Below are positions 32,774-42,888 of a stretch of DNA of 64,000 nt, one piece after another. Each line of letters opens with the position of its first letter. Position 1 is the first letter of the stretch. A program made the position numbers and the translations under genes. Source of the stretch: Henckelia pumila. Lineage: Eukaryota; Streptophyta; Magnoliopsida; Lamiales; Gesneriaceae. The notes beneath the pieces were generated by a model. The model searched no databases. It was not told the origin of the DNA and saw nothing but the letters and a program-made list of their open reading frames with translations. Location of the stretch: positions 169,943,716 to 170,007,715 of the forward strand of contig NC_133121.1 of assembly GCF_033568475.1 (NCBI RefSeq), in the 5' to 3' direction.

Positions 32774-35700
32774 ATGGCGGAAGAGAGCAGCAGCAGTCGG
32801 AAGAAGGAGTCAACTGTAGCATTGACAAGCTCTACGAATTCGACGCGTCAAAGCGAGGACGTAGACGATCTCGTCAAATCCCCTTCTCATTCGCCAAACA
32901 ATTCCTCCACACGCAAGGTATGCACACTTTTCATGCCTTGTGCTTATATCTGTCAACTTCTTTTTGTAGTTTTCTGGCTCGGTGTGATTAGATTTGTAGA
33001 TTTTGTTAGATGGGTTGGAGTGTTTGTTGCTTTACTTGTTCGGATTTGGGGAAAATAAATTCTTGGCGTACCGTTTTTTATATTGTCGACGAAGTTATTG
33101 GATGTCTTAGCTGAGTTGAGTAAACATTTAGGGAATAAACACGTGTTGTAGCGTCGGTGGATCTTCTTTGTTTTCATCATATGCTTAGATATTAGTTGAA
33201 GTGATGACAAAATGCCGATACGTTAACTGTTATCATAGAGTAATTCAGAGAAGCCGTCTTTGGATGAAATGAATTCCCTTTAGTTTCTGACCAAGGGTGT
33301 GGACTTTGATGCATCTTAGGATAAAATATCATAAGCCGTCTCAATCTATGCAAATATTCCGAGGACAATACATGGTTTCCCCTGGAACAAGCCAGATAAA
33401 TTGCTGTGATGATGTGGAATATTACAGAAACCTTTTTCTGTAAGCCCAAGGATGAAAACAAGAGTGCAAGGCCCTAGTTTTTAATTCACTGGTGGTATTC
33501 AAACCTAGGAGATGTGCGAAAACTAGTTTCCATTTAGTTGATGGTTCTAGGCTTATAGCACATAACATTTCTTTATCATCTAAGTCCCTTGTTATGTGTT
33601 AATTAGTTATGCTCGTATCCTGCGTAATTTGTTTGATAACACTTCACGGCTCATTTATTGATCGCAAACGCGGATTCATGCTAATAGTGATCCTTTATCA
33701 GGAATCGTTTTTTGTGTTTTAACCTTCTTTGTTTCACTGCAACCAATAATTTTATTAGCACATTATGTGGCTCTAACTTAAGTTCTTGATCAGGCTTGCT
33801 ATGCTGTTCTTCAGAGTTGGGTTTCGAAGAAGTTTATGACTGGATGGTATTTGGATTATTTAAATTTTAAGAACTCAGTCCTTATCATTTTTCATGTACT
33901 TAGCTTTTCTGCTGATTTTAACTTGCAGTGTCGTTCTCTTTCCAGTCGCGGTTACATTTTTTGTCACGTGGTGGTTTATTCAGTTTGTTGATGGTTTCTT
34001 CAGTCCTATTTATGAAAGACTTGGCATTGAAATATTTGGTAAGCCATCAAATACTGATCTTACTATCCTAGATTTCTCTTTTTTAGTTTTGCTTCATAGA
34101 TTCAAAATTATGGATATAATAATGCTTTTTTGTTTTTCTTTTATTTATAAATAACTGAAACCAAACATTTATTTAAGCCAAGGTCAACTCAGGTCCTTTC
34201 AGTAGACATAACATTAGATGGCATATTGGTCTTATTGACCTGTGCTGTGTTTTTAGTCAGGGCTCACATTTTAATTTACAGGAAAATTTGTTTGTAAGAC
34301 TGATTTATTTTGGTCTCATTGTTTTTATTTAAAATTTGTCTGTTGCAGGCCTCGGTTTCATCACATCTATAATCTTTATTTTTTTTGTGGGTATATTTGC
34401 TTCATCGTGGTTGGGTGCGACCGTTTTTTTGATTGGAGAATGGTTTATAAAGCGAATGCCATTTGTAAAACATTTATATTCAGCTTCAAAGCAAATTAGC
34501 TCCGCTATATCTCCAGGTATACATTCTATGTTTTTTTTTAACTTTTGTGAAATATTAGTCGCTGATAACATATAATGAGGTCACACAAAGGCATTATTTA
34601 TAAGAAACATACTTTGGAAAACAAAGATACTTAGTTCTGGTAATTTTGCTTTCGTAATATACACTAATATATTTCAGTTATTATTATTCATTCCTTGTTT
34701 GTTTCAATTTATTCCCACTTCAGCCTTAGTTTTGAAAAATGAAAACTGATAATGTGAGTTATTTGCGGTGACATACCTGATAGCAAATCCACCATGGGAG
34801 AGAATCTTGAACTGTTACCTTACAAGTTAGGAAACATATTAAATAGGTGCACACTACCTAGAATGTATTAATTTTTGTTAGCTATGAGGGTCATTCTTTG
34901 ATTTTGTTGCCCTTCCTGACATTTGCTTTTCACATGTAGTTGAACTTTTACAGACGTGAGATTTCATTTTGCCTAGCTGTAGGAGCTTGAAGTTCGATAC
35001 ATGATAATTCCTTGCCTGCCAAAGCTAGTTTTGTGTAGTTGTCTTTTCTTTTTGCTTCTCAATTGAAGTTCTTAGACATTATTGGGATAGAACTCTGCTT
35101 TTGCACTTGTTTGGTCCATAATTAAGCTTGGTTAATTTTGTTTATGTTCACGAACACATTAGTTACAGAGACGAGATTTAAAAATGTCTTTATGTTATTG
35201 CATTCTAGATCACCATAAACGTGCAAGTCATGTTGATCTGCTAGCTTAGTCGAGCTCGATTCAATTTTAAGCATCTCTCTAAAAACTCTCAGCATTAAAT
35301 TTTAGAAAAATAATAATCATTGATAAAAGAACCTTCAAAAGTTAAAATTTATAATATTGGTATGACATAACAACTACCGTTATTATTTTGTATTAGATAA
35401 ACAGTATTTTAAGTAACACAATCTTAAATTTTTTAGACAAACAATCAAAATAATTTCTATATGATCTTGACCTTCAGAGTTCAGGCATTAAAGTTTATAC
35501 AGTATCGACTTTTTTGCAGCATTTAAGATCCACAAGTGTGGTTGGTTCTTCTTGCAATGATGTATTGTTTGTTTATAAAGCATATGTTTCTGATGTCAGA
35601 TCAGAACACAACTGCATTCAAGGAAGTTGCCATAATCCGTCATCCTCGGGTTGGAGAATATGCTTTGGGTTTTATCACTTCATCAGTGATTCTCCAGGTG

Positions 35701-36447
35701 CATGCAATTTACACCTGGCAGTGCTTTCATCTCGCTGGATTCCATTTTCTTGGCTGTTCAATTGAATTGACTTGTGATTCATTTGGTTGCAGAGAGATGA
35801 TGGGGATGAAGAGTTATGCTCCGTTTACGTGCCGACAAATCATTTATACATTGGTGACATCTTTCTGGTGAACTCTGAGGAGATTATTAGGCCCAATCTG
35901 TCTATCAGAGAAGGAATAGGTGTGTATTCTAGTATTCGTGAGAGTAACCCGCAGTTTTGTTTATGTGATGATTGGCCTCAATTCTTTTTTAATGTAAGCC
36001 TTTTACATGGAAAGTACAGGATGATTTTCCTAGGAATTTAGCATCTTTATTCTTATGAGTCGTGTAAACGTTCTTTGAATTAAGAATTTTAGCTGAAGCC
36101 ACTTCGGATAGGACGGCCCTGTGTGCAAATACTGCTACTTTCAATTTATTATCTACTATATTACTCAGAATCCTGGGGCCTTAATTGGGAGGTGTTTGGT
36201 GTTTGTGGAATAGGGGATAATGATTTTCTCGACCTGAACATAATATCCATTCCAATTTTATTGTTTTGATTTAGTGTCAGGTAAAGGTTGTATTCCAGTT
36301 GTAAGTTTGGGGTTTTTACCGACTATTTCTCTCTCATTTTTGGCAGAGATTATTGTTTCTGTGGGTATGTCAATGCCTCAGGTGATATCTCCTATGGAAA
36401 GAATCCCTCGTCAAAATGATCGAATTCGCCTTGAAAGGATGATGTAG
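32774..36447 (+). CDS. LCV: LIKE-COV membrane protein (DUF502 family), seven exons
   Basis: Exons: 32774-32917, 33794-33846, 33929-34038, 34349-34516, 35600-35697, 35793-35919, 36347-36447. All introns are GT-AG and phases join without a stop, giving 266 residues. The start ATG (32774) opens MAEESSSSRKKEST, a Ser-rich, low-complexity cytosolic head. Two membrane segments follow: about residues 67-90 (VVLFPVAVTFFVTWWFIQFV) and about 105-132 (FITSIIFIFFVGIFASSWLG). The conserved core includes PFVKHLYSASKQISSAISPD, FKEVAIIRHPRVGEYALGF, YVPTNHLYIGDIFLVNS and RPNLSIREGI, then the C-terminal VSVGMSMPQ. These mark the CONTINUOUS VASCULAR RING/LIKE-COV family, implicated in vascular patterning and trafficking. 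The gene is intact and is one of two credible functional genes here. Which paralogue it is cannot be said. Confidence 0.95.
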
Positions 36448-37403
36448 TTGGTTGGAACATGATGCGCGAAGACATTCAAATCCGAGGAAAAATATAGCTT
36501 CATTCTGGGCATGATCGCCCTCAAACTTGTACTCGATCCAAATAGCAGATGACGAGTTAGATAGTCAGGTTAACCATTTGGGTGGTTTGTTCTAAAACTA
36601 TTGCTTTTATTTGATTTAGAGTTTTTTTTTTTTTAAATTTTATCTTGTAAGTTATAGTACAGCCAGACCATGTATGTTCGGTCACATAATGAAATGTGCA
36701 AGTCTGCTCTCGACTCCTTAGTTTTTTGTTCGGTATTTGTAAAGAGATTGAAATTTTTCTTTCTATTATTCTTTCAATTTAAAATACAACATGATGTACC
36801 TTAACTTAAAGAAAATGTGAATCCAATAATTTTATAATACTAGTGGTACTCTGTTATATTTTTTCAAGATTGAATTTGAAGGAATGATCAATTATAACAT
36901 CTTGAACATCAAGGGCGTTTGGTTGATTTAGTTTAGTTTCCATATTCCACTGTATAGACCAATGCACTTTTGTCAATAATTGTGGCATCATCATCATCAT
37001 GACGAAAGAATCTTACAATCATATCACCTATGACTCCATTATAAGGATATAAATTGCTCATCATCATCATCAAAAAGTATCTAGGCAAAAGTACGAGATT
37101 CATGTGACGTAAGAATCATACAATCATATCACCTATGGCTCCATCATAAGGATATAAATTGCTCTCACAACATCTATGACTACTTAATAGGAATATCAAT
37201 TGATCATATAGTGAAGGACATTTACTTGAATTCGAAAGAAGATTCCAAGTCTCCAATAATCTTTCAAGCATCATATTCCTAATTTGTACGTACGTGATAA
37301 ATAGCGTCAGAGAATGCTAAAGCAGAGTATAAAGGCATGCTGTGATGTAATATGTTGTTCCAAGCCACCGTAGGTCCCTAGCCCATGGAGCACATTTGAT
37401 TAT
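36448..37403. other. 3' flank of LIKE-COV with a tandem duplication
   Basis: The 3' untranslated region probably ends before about 36830, but no polyadenylation site can be fixed. At about 37005-37170 two copies of a unit of about 110 bp occur, each with GAATC(T/A)TACAATCATATCACC followed by TATG(A/G)CTCCAT(T/C)ATAAGG and ATATAAATTGCTC, with (ATC)n runs between. No gene. Confidence 0.6.
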
Positions 37404-37406
37404 TTA

Positions 37407-37759
37407 GGTTTCGTTTGGACATGTACTTATAAAATATTTTTATAAAAGTGTTTTTTAAAAACTTTTTATGAAATGTTTTTAAAGTTGTTTTAAGAATATA
37501 TATGTGTTAGGACAACTATTCTATAAAAATATTTTAACATTTCAAAAGTCATGTTGTTCATCTTTGTCTTCCATGGTTCCATGCTAAAAACATCTAAAAA
37601 CATCTTTCAAGTATTTTTTAAAAACTATACTTTGAGAACACTTTCTAAAAAGTAGTTTTCAAAAACATTTTACAAAACTTTTATTCAAACACATATTTTA
37701 AGTTTTTTTCACTTATAAAACACCAAAAACGTTTTTAAAGTGCATGTCCAAACGAAACC
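37407..37759. mobile_element. Tourist-type (PIF/Harbinger) MITE
   Basis: A 353-bp element starting GGTTTCGTTTGGACATGTAC and ending with its near reverse complement GTGCATGTCCAAACGAAACC. It is flanked by TTA on both sides (37404-37406 and 37760-37762). The three-base TTA duplication and the GTTTGG in the terminal repeat fit PIF/Harbinger-derived Tourist MITEs. The inside is AT-rich and largely self-complementary. A 5-bp reading of the duplication (TATTT, with the TIR taken as AGGTTT) is also possible, so the superfamily call is moderate. Confidence 0.75.
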
Positions 37760-37762
37760 TTA

Positions 37763-38185
37763 TTTATTTTTTACTTGATTTTTTTTGTTATCTGTGATTG
37801 GGGTGAACTTTAAATGCATGCAATACTTGAAATAAATCTCTCTTCAATTAAATTATATACATCAATCCAAACTTTACGTCAACTTTTGCAGCCAATCAAA
37901 CTTGACATTAAAAAGAAACTAACTGCAACGAAATGATTAACCTGATCTTTATCTGATATCGGCCCGTACGATTTAACTTATTGGACTTTTGGGGTAATCA
38001 TAAACCATCATAAGGGATAGTTAGCAAAATGATCTTAGTAAAACTTTAAAAAATAATAACCCTTTCTTCAAATCTCTTTTCTTATCAAATCCTCTTATCC
38101 AAACTCGAAACATGCATGATCAAACCAATTATGGAAACACAAAATGTCTTAGCAAATTCAAAAATTCCAAACTCCAAATTACACC
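37763..38185. other. Intergenic; 3' flank of the BAHD gene
   Basis: AT-rich. Presumably holds the 3' untranslated region of the minus-strand acyltransferase gene immediately below 38186. Nothing else recognised. Confidence 0.4.
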
Positions 38186-39523
38186 TCATATCTTCTTACC
38201 AAATTGCAAAGGACTATGATTAATGAGGACATAATTCTGCAGATCCTCATTCTCCTCGAATGCCACCACATGTTTTTCATCAAGAATCACCCATGCTTCA
38301 ATCCCATCACCAAATCTTGTATCCATTAGTGTCACGCTATTTGCCAACATCGATTCTGAATTCCCACTGACAAAACTTGATATCCAAATAGGCTTCCCCC
38401 AACCAAAGTCAACTCCATACAAACCAAACTTACACCAACTGCTAAAAGCCAAGCAATTAGCTCCCTCCGGAAGCCCTTTTCTTGTTTCTTCAAGATTCTC
38501 ATAATATCCATTATTTTGGAGAACTTTTACAAACCTGTGGTCGATATTCCTGATCGCCCTTCTCACTTCACTCGCCAAATCTTTCAGGCTTGTATCGGCC
38601 GGGCTGATGCATTGTGCTGCAGTTAGCCATAAGAAGTTGCCAAAACTGTCGTCGGGCAGGGCCGGATCAGCCCTTCTTCTCAAGTTCACTGGATGCGTGA
38701 GTATGAAGGGCTTGTCGAGATCAGATTTATCAGCAAACACTTTCATGTAACATTTCCAGATGAAAGCAGAGATGACCTCAATGCTCGTGGGGTAAGCCAT
38801 AGTCGATGCATCGGAACTTGCTGATCTTGCCTTAAGTTTAGCTATAACCGAGGCGTCGAATAAATATCTCCTTGTGACATATTTTCCTAACCTTAAAAAC
38901 TTGAAAAAATCATGACAAAACAGCTTTGATTCCTTTTCCATTGCATCTACCGATGGAAAAAGATCCCGTCCGATAAATTTCGGGTATATTTCTTCACCGG
39001 TGGAACGAGCAGCAGCAGCCCAACCTCGAAAAAAAGCAGAGACAGTCATCCCATCGGCTACATTATGTGCAACTACTATACTTATAGCCATTCCACCACA
39101 TTCAAAACAGTTCATTTGGATCGCAGAAACATGATCCCCCGGCTTCGCCGTATCAAAACTAAACTCGATCGGGAGAAACTTAGTGATCGCAAGCAAATCA
39201 GGTCGGCTTAGAAAATCTTGAAGATTCCCTCTCACTTTGGCTTCAAAAAATGGAATCCCTTCGTCGTTGCAACAAACAGAAAGATCATCGTTGATTATCC
39301 CGGCAAATGGATAAAAACGAGTCAAGTTTAAAGAGAGGGATTCCTTAAGGATATGAACTTTTTGGGAAGCATACGAATCTGATTCAGGAAGAAAATAGAG
39401 GACTGCGGGGAAGAAAGTCGGGGGAATGATCTGATCTAAGAGGGAAAACTTGTAGATTTTGAGGTGATGTGGTGTGGGAGAAGAGGGCTTCACTTTTTCT
39501 CTTGAAATTATTTCTACTTCCAT
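38186..39523 (-). CDS. BAHD acyltransferase (vinorine synthase-like clade)
   Basis: BAHD enzymes move acyl groups from acyl-CoA to alcohol or amine groups of specialised metabolites in the cytosol. This single-exon ORF encodes 445 residues, the usual family length. The catalytic HXXXD motif is HNVAD at residues 153-157 (His as general base) and the structural DFGWG motif is intact at 372-376. It begins MEVEIISREKVKPSSPTP with the usual LSLLDQ-like segment (FSLLDQI), and has the conserved NLTRFYPFAG and VNLRRR. The ATG at 39523 is the first in frame and fits the family start. Sequence style suggests the clade with vinorine synthase and related alkaloid or terpenoid acetyltransferases, but the substrate cannot be read from sequence. 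No break is seen, so it is likely functional. Confidence 0.93.
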   Translation of the reverse strand: MEVEIISREKVKPSSPTPHHLKIYKFSLLDQIIPPTFFPAVLYFLPESDSYASQKVHILKESLSLNLTRFYPFAGIINDDLSVCCNDEGIPFFEAKVRGNLQDFLSRPDLLAITKFLPIEFSFDTAKPGDHVSAIQMNCFECGGMAISIVVAHNVADGMTVSAFFRGWAAAARSTGEEIYPKFIGRDLFPSVDAMEKESKLFCHDFFKFLRLGKYVTRRYLFDASVIAKLKARSASSDASTMAYPTSIEVISAFIWKCYMKVFADKSDLDKPFILTHPVNLRRRADPALPDDSFGNFLWLTAAQCISPADTSLKDLASEVRRAIRNIDHRFVKVLQNNGYYENLEETRKGLPEGANCLAFSSWCKFGLYGVDFGWGKPIWISSFVSGNSESMLANSVTLMDTRFGDGIEAWVILDEKHVVAFEENEDLQNYVLINHSPLQFGKKI

Positions 39524-39556
39524 TGCTTTGTGTTTCTAATCCGTAAAAACTTGGAT

Positions 39557-39567
39557 CATATATACAT
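39557..39567 (-). promoter_or_regulatory. Possible TATA box of the BAHD gene
   Basis: Minus-strand ATGTATATATG lies about 35 bases upstream of the start codon, which would make a very short leader. Weak evidence, as the region is AT-rich. Confidence 0.25.
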
Positions 39568-41345
39568 TCTGGAGTTTCTTGTTTAAGACGAAAAGGAAAC
39601 GAATGAAACTATAAAATTCAACTTATGTCTCAACTCTCGCCGGGTAATTTCGTCAAAAGGATAGTTTATTTGACCAAATTCATCAAAAACGTAATATTTA
39701 TATGTCAAATATATATATATATATTAATTTTTACGTTGTATATTGATCACTGACATCGTTTGGTACTCTCCTGTAAGACGATCTGATTCTATATCCGTGA
39801 GACGGATCGGCTCGATCCACGTCTACAATATATCTGCTCTCCTTTTGCGTCCATGGTTAGAAGAAGGCATAATTTATAATAATACATAATAGACACGTAT
39901 CAAGTTTTCCTCCTGGAGTGTATATGTCCCGGAGTAGGATAGCCAAAGCCCGTTCTAACATACCTATTTTATTGTGCATTACGATTAGCGTTGACTCGTG
40001 CACTGTATTGGAATCTTCCAAATAAATAAAAACACTTCTCTCCTTTTGTCATCTTTTGTAGTTGATGTAAGGATTCCATATTATCGTGTATTATAAATAT
40101 ATTTCAACCATTTTCATTTTATATGAGAATATTGGGTATATGGAATTGGGTCCCGTACGTAAATGGCTGACGCTCCAGGGAGAAAAGTTTGAAGGTTGTT
40201 ATCTTAATCAAGAAACATTGTCAGAACCTAAAAATAAAAAAAATAAAAAAAAAGAAACATTGTCAGAGACAACGAAGATATTGGATCGAGATCCTCTGCT
40301 GTTCTATGTCAACAGCACCTTGTGCTTTTCTCACAAAACGGCAACGTATTGTTTTTGTGAAGCTGCTGTAAATTTTTTTTAAATTTTGTTTTCTTTTTAG
40401 TTTCTGGGGTTTACAAACTGGGTAACATTTTCATTTGATTTGGATGCTTTTTCTATCTGTTTTGTGAGGTTTTCTTTAAAAATAAAAGAAAAAACTTTTG
40501 TTTTTCCTTTATTTTTTTGTGTGTACCCACTCAAAATATATGAATTATTTATTTTTATTTCCCTATTAATATATGCCTTAAATTTCAAGACTTTGACTTA
40601 TTTTCATTTTTATCATTTCAAATTGCATGCTCTCTATTTGGTATATGATTGTGTTTTAAATATAAATAAAAATATTCATTTATTGTATTTTTATCAGTTT
40701 AGTAAAATATATCATTTATATGTGTATATGATGTATTTATGAGTTTAATTTATTTTAATATTACATAATTATAATAATTTAATATAATTGAGAAAAATAT
40801 AATTTTATCATATATTTATAAATTAAAAAACTTTGGAAAATAAAATATTTAGTTGAATTATTAAAAATAATTGGATTTAAAAACAATTTTAATTAAAGAT
40901 TGAAATTGATTATCTAGATAATATTCCTGTTGCACCAAAAAACGAAAACAAAAGTTAAAAATAATAATAATTTAATAGAAGCTTCACAAAACGTTGCCGT
41001 TTTATAGAATCTATTTACAGATTTGAATGCTAGATAACATGATATTGTTTAGCTAGAAAATAAAAATATTTTTCCAAGCCCAACACAAAGAAAAAATCGA
41101 AACCCAGTCCCTAAAACTTAAAGCCTTCTTATCCTCGGCCCACCAAAAAAATCCAAGTCCAGCGAGAAAGGAGGCGGCAGAATCAGAAATTGAAGTTTAT
41201 TTCAAAGTGTCTTGACCAAGTCAAAATCGGTTAATAGGGAAGTGGTGATACGTGGCCCATGATGATGAATAATGGAGGCGAAGTTGCATGCTGGCTCCAA
41301 ACAAAAATCATTGGCAGAAGTAGGAGAAAGCTCTCACAAAAATTA
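39568..41345. other. AT-rich intergenic sequence with an inverted repeat
   Basis: No gene. A copy of the GTGAGACGGATC motif, of the type also seen at about 32400, occurs near 39795. An inverted repeat of about 70 bp joins 40338-40410 to 40935-41003, both arms starting AAACGGCAACGT and running through TTTGTGAAGCT to TTTTGTTTTC. It may bound a decayed non-autonomous DNA transposon of about 665 bp, but no target duplication was found. The last 120-180 bp may be the outer end of the Copia LTR that the following element interrupts. Confidence 0.45.
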
Positions 41346-42450
41346 TGTAGCGACTTAACTCGGATCCAATACCAAATCAGAGTTAGAGCATAATTAAACA
41401 TGAATTTAAAATAAATCGCTGCGTAAGACTTAAATATAAACAGACCGGCAGAATACAACCCGTTAAATAAGCCAATATACAACTCAATCGAATTACAAAT
41501 AATCTTAAGGGTAAATACCTACAGCTAATCCTGTTGTCTTCATTGGTCACTGACTATTCCAAGCTCCAGGTGCTCAATCTTGTACCTATATCTGCCCCGT
41601 CGAATGGGGTGTCCAGACATACAAAAAATACTGGACGTGAGCTCTAAGATCAATACATAAGCAATGATATATATATAATATATGCAACACATAAGTGTAT
41701 TTAAAACGAGGGTAAAAATAGTACTCAGAGAAGCCATGAAAATACAGGGCAATGTCGGATAGCAAGTCCGCGATGCCGCTCCTATATTCACCTATCAACT
41801 ATAGCTTCTGCCCCACCGTCGTGGTCGCTCCAAATGATAGCAAAACCCAGGGGCTGAGTGTCCCCAGACACGAATCCATAAGGAGTAACTCATCACCGAT
41901 GAAAACTGTCTATACTCACATCATACCAGATGCAGTCTACCGTAAAAACATGCATGTGCTAAAGCCGTAAAACATATAAACAAGTAGTACATACTCATGC
42001 AACACATATAATATATATCATGCAGGCCATCTCAGTCAGTACTTACGTACCTTACTACAGGCATTCCTAGCAGTCTCACTCCAGGTTCCAAGACTATAAT
42101 CAGCTCTACAATGCAAATATCCATGCATCATTCATTAAACTCTAAAAGCCTTAACTAAGCTATTGAATACTCCTAAATAATTTAAGGAGACCATAGCTAT
42201 ATCTGCGTCCGTTTTCAGCCCGCTGATGGCGACTGTCCCACAACTAGGGCACACCCATGCTGCAGCTCCACATCCTCGAGCACGGCTCCACTACACGAGC
42301 ACTTATCCGCTACTATGTCAGACACTATCTGACTATGCTAAAATATATTTTCTACTTCAACTCTAAAATAAGAGTACTCAATGCCCTAAAATAAAGCCAC
42401 GTGGGTGATGGAGAGGAAAATGGTGCTAGTTGAATGAACTCATCAGCCCT

Positions 42451-42462
42451 CTATTTATAAAG
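42451..42462 (-). promoter_or_regulatory. TATA box of the LARD LTR
   Basis: Minus strand CTTTATAAATAG, with the counterpart CTCTATAAATAGAGG at about 47734-47748 in the other LTR. It lies immediately downstream, in element sense, of the palindrome array, the usual place for a U3 core promoter. Confidence 0.7.
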
Positions 42463-42465
42463 CAC

Positions 42466-42716
42466 GATCGGACCGTCCGATCATGCGTTCGGATCGTCCG
42501 AAATCGATCGGAGCCTCCGATCCCGCATCGGGCCGTCCGTTCTGTGCAACGCGTCAAAATCCTCACATGCAACAATACACCTGTTCGAACACGATCGGAG
42601 CCTCCGATCCTGCTTCGGAGCGTCCGATCTCCTTCTGACGCTGCCAGTGACGTAATATTTCAGGACAGCTGGCAGGAGGGGTTCGGAGCCTCCGAAATCC
42701 GTTCGGACCGTCCGAT
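42466..42716 (-). repeat. Array of TCGGA-NNN-TCCGA palindromes in the LARD U3
   Basis: At least seven copies of (GA/T)TCGGA-NNN-TCCGA(TC/A): 42466-42482, 42488-42502, 42506-42522, 42593-42609, 42614-42628, 42682-42696 and 42702-42716, with a decayed one at 42527-42540. They form three clusters spaced about 90-110 bp. The three-base centres alternate CCG, TCG, GCC, GCG. The partner LTR keeps copies at 47752-47768, 47774-47788, 47792-47808, 47879-47895 and about 47948-47963. A three-base centre makes protein-binding dyads more likely than RNA hairpins. Confidence 0.9.
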
Positions 42717-42873
42717 CACTTCGGAGCTTCTCGGCTATTTTCGAGTGTTCTGGATCCATTTCCGAACTCCGTTAATCCATTTGAGATTTTCTTAATCATG
42801 TTCTCACTTAATCTAAACATGATCACTTGATTAATTACTCATTAATCGTTAATTTTGGATACGGGTTACTACA

Positions 42874-42888
42874 TTCTCCCCCCTTAAA
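42874..42888 (-). other. Polypurine tract of the LARD element
   Basis: Minus strand TTTAAGGGGGGAGAA directly abuts the 3' LTR. Plus-strand primer. Confidence 0.85.

Larger units (their letters stand above)
41346..42873 (-). repeat. 3' LTR of the LARD element
   Basis: Plus-strand text TGTAGCGACTTAACTCGGAT...GGATACGGGTTACTACA, 1528 bp. It differs from the partner LTR by many substitutions and small indels, so the insertion is older than the Athila one. It contains the palindrome array 42466-42716 and a TATA box at 42451-42462. Confidence 0.93.

Noticed and set aside
42430..42795. 121-codon ORF with repeated SEPPI / RSVR-like peptides
   Set aside because: The repeats are the translated DNA palindromes of the LARD LTR. 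The partner LTR breaks the frame, so no protein is implied.
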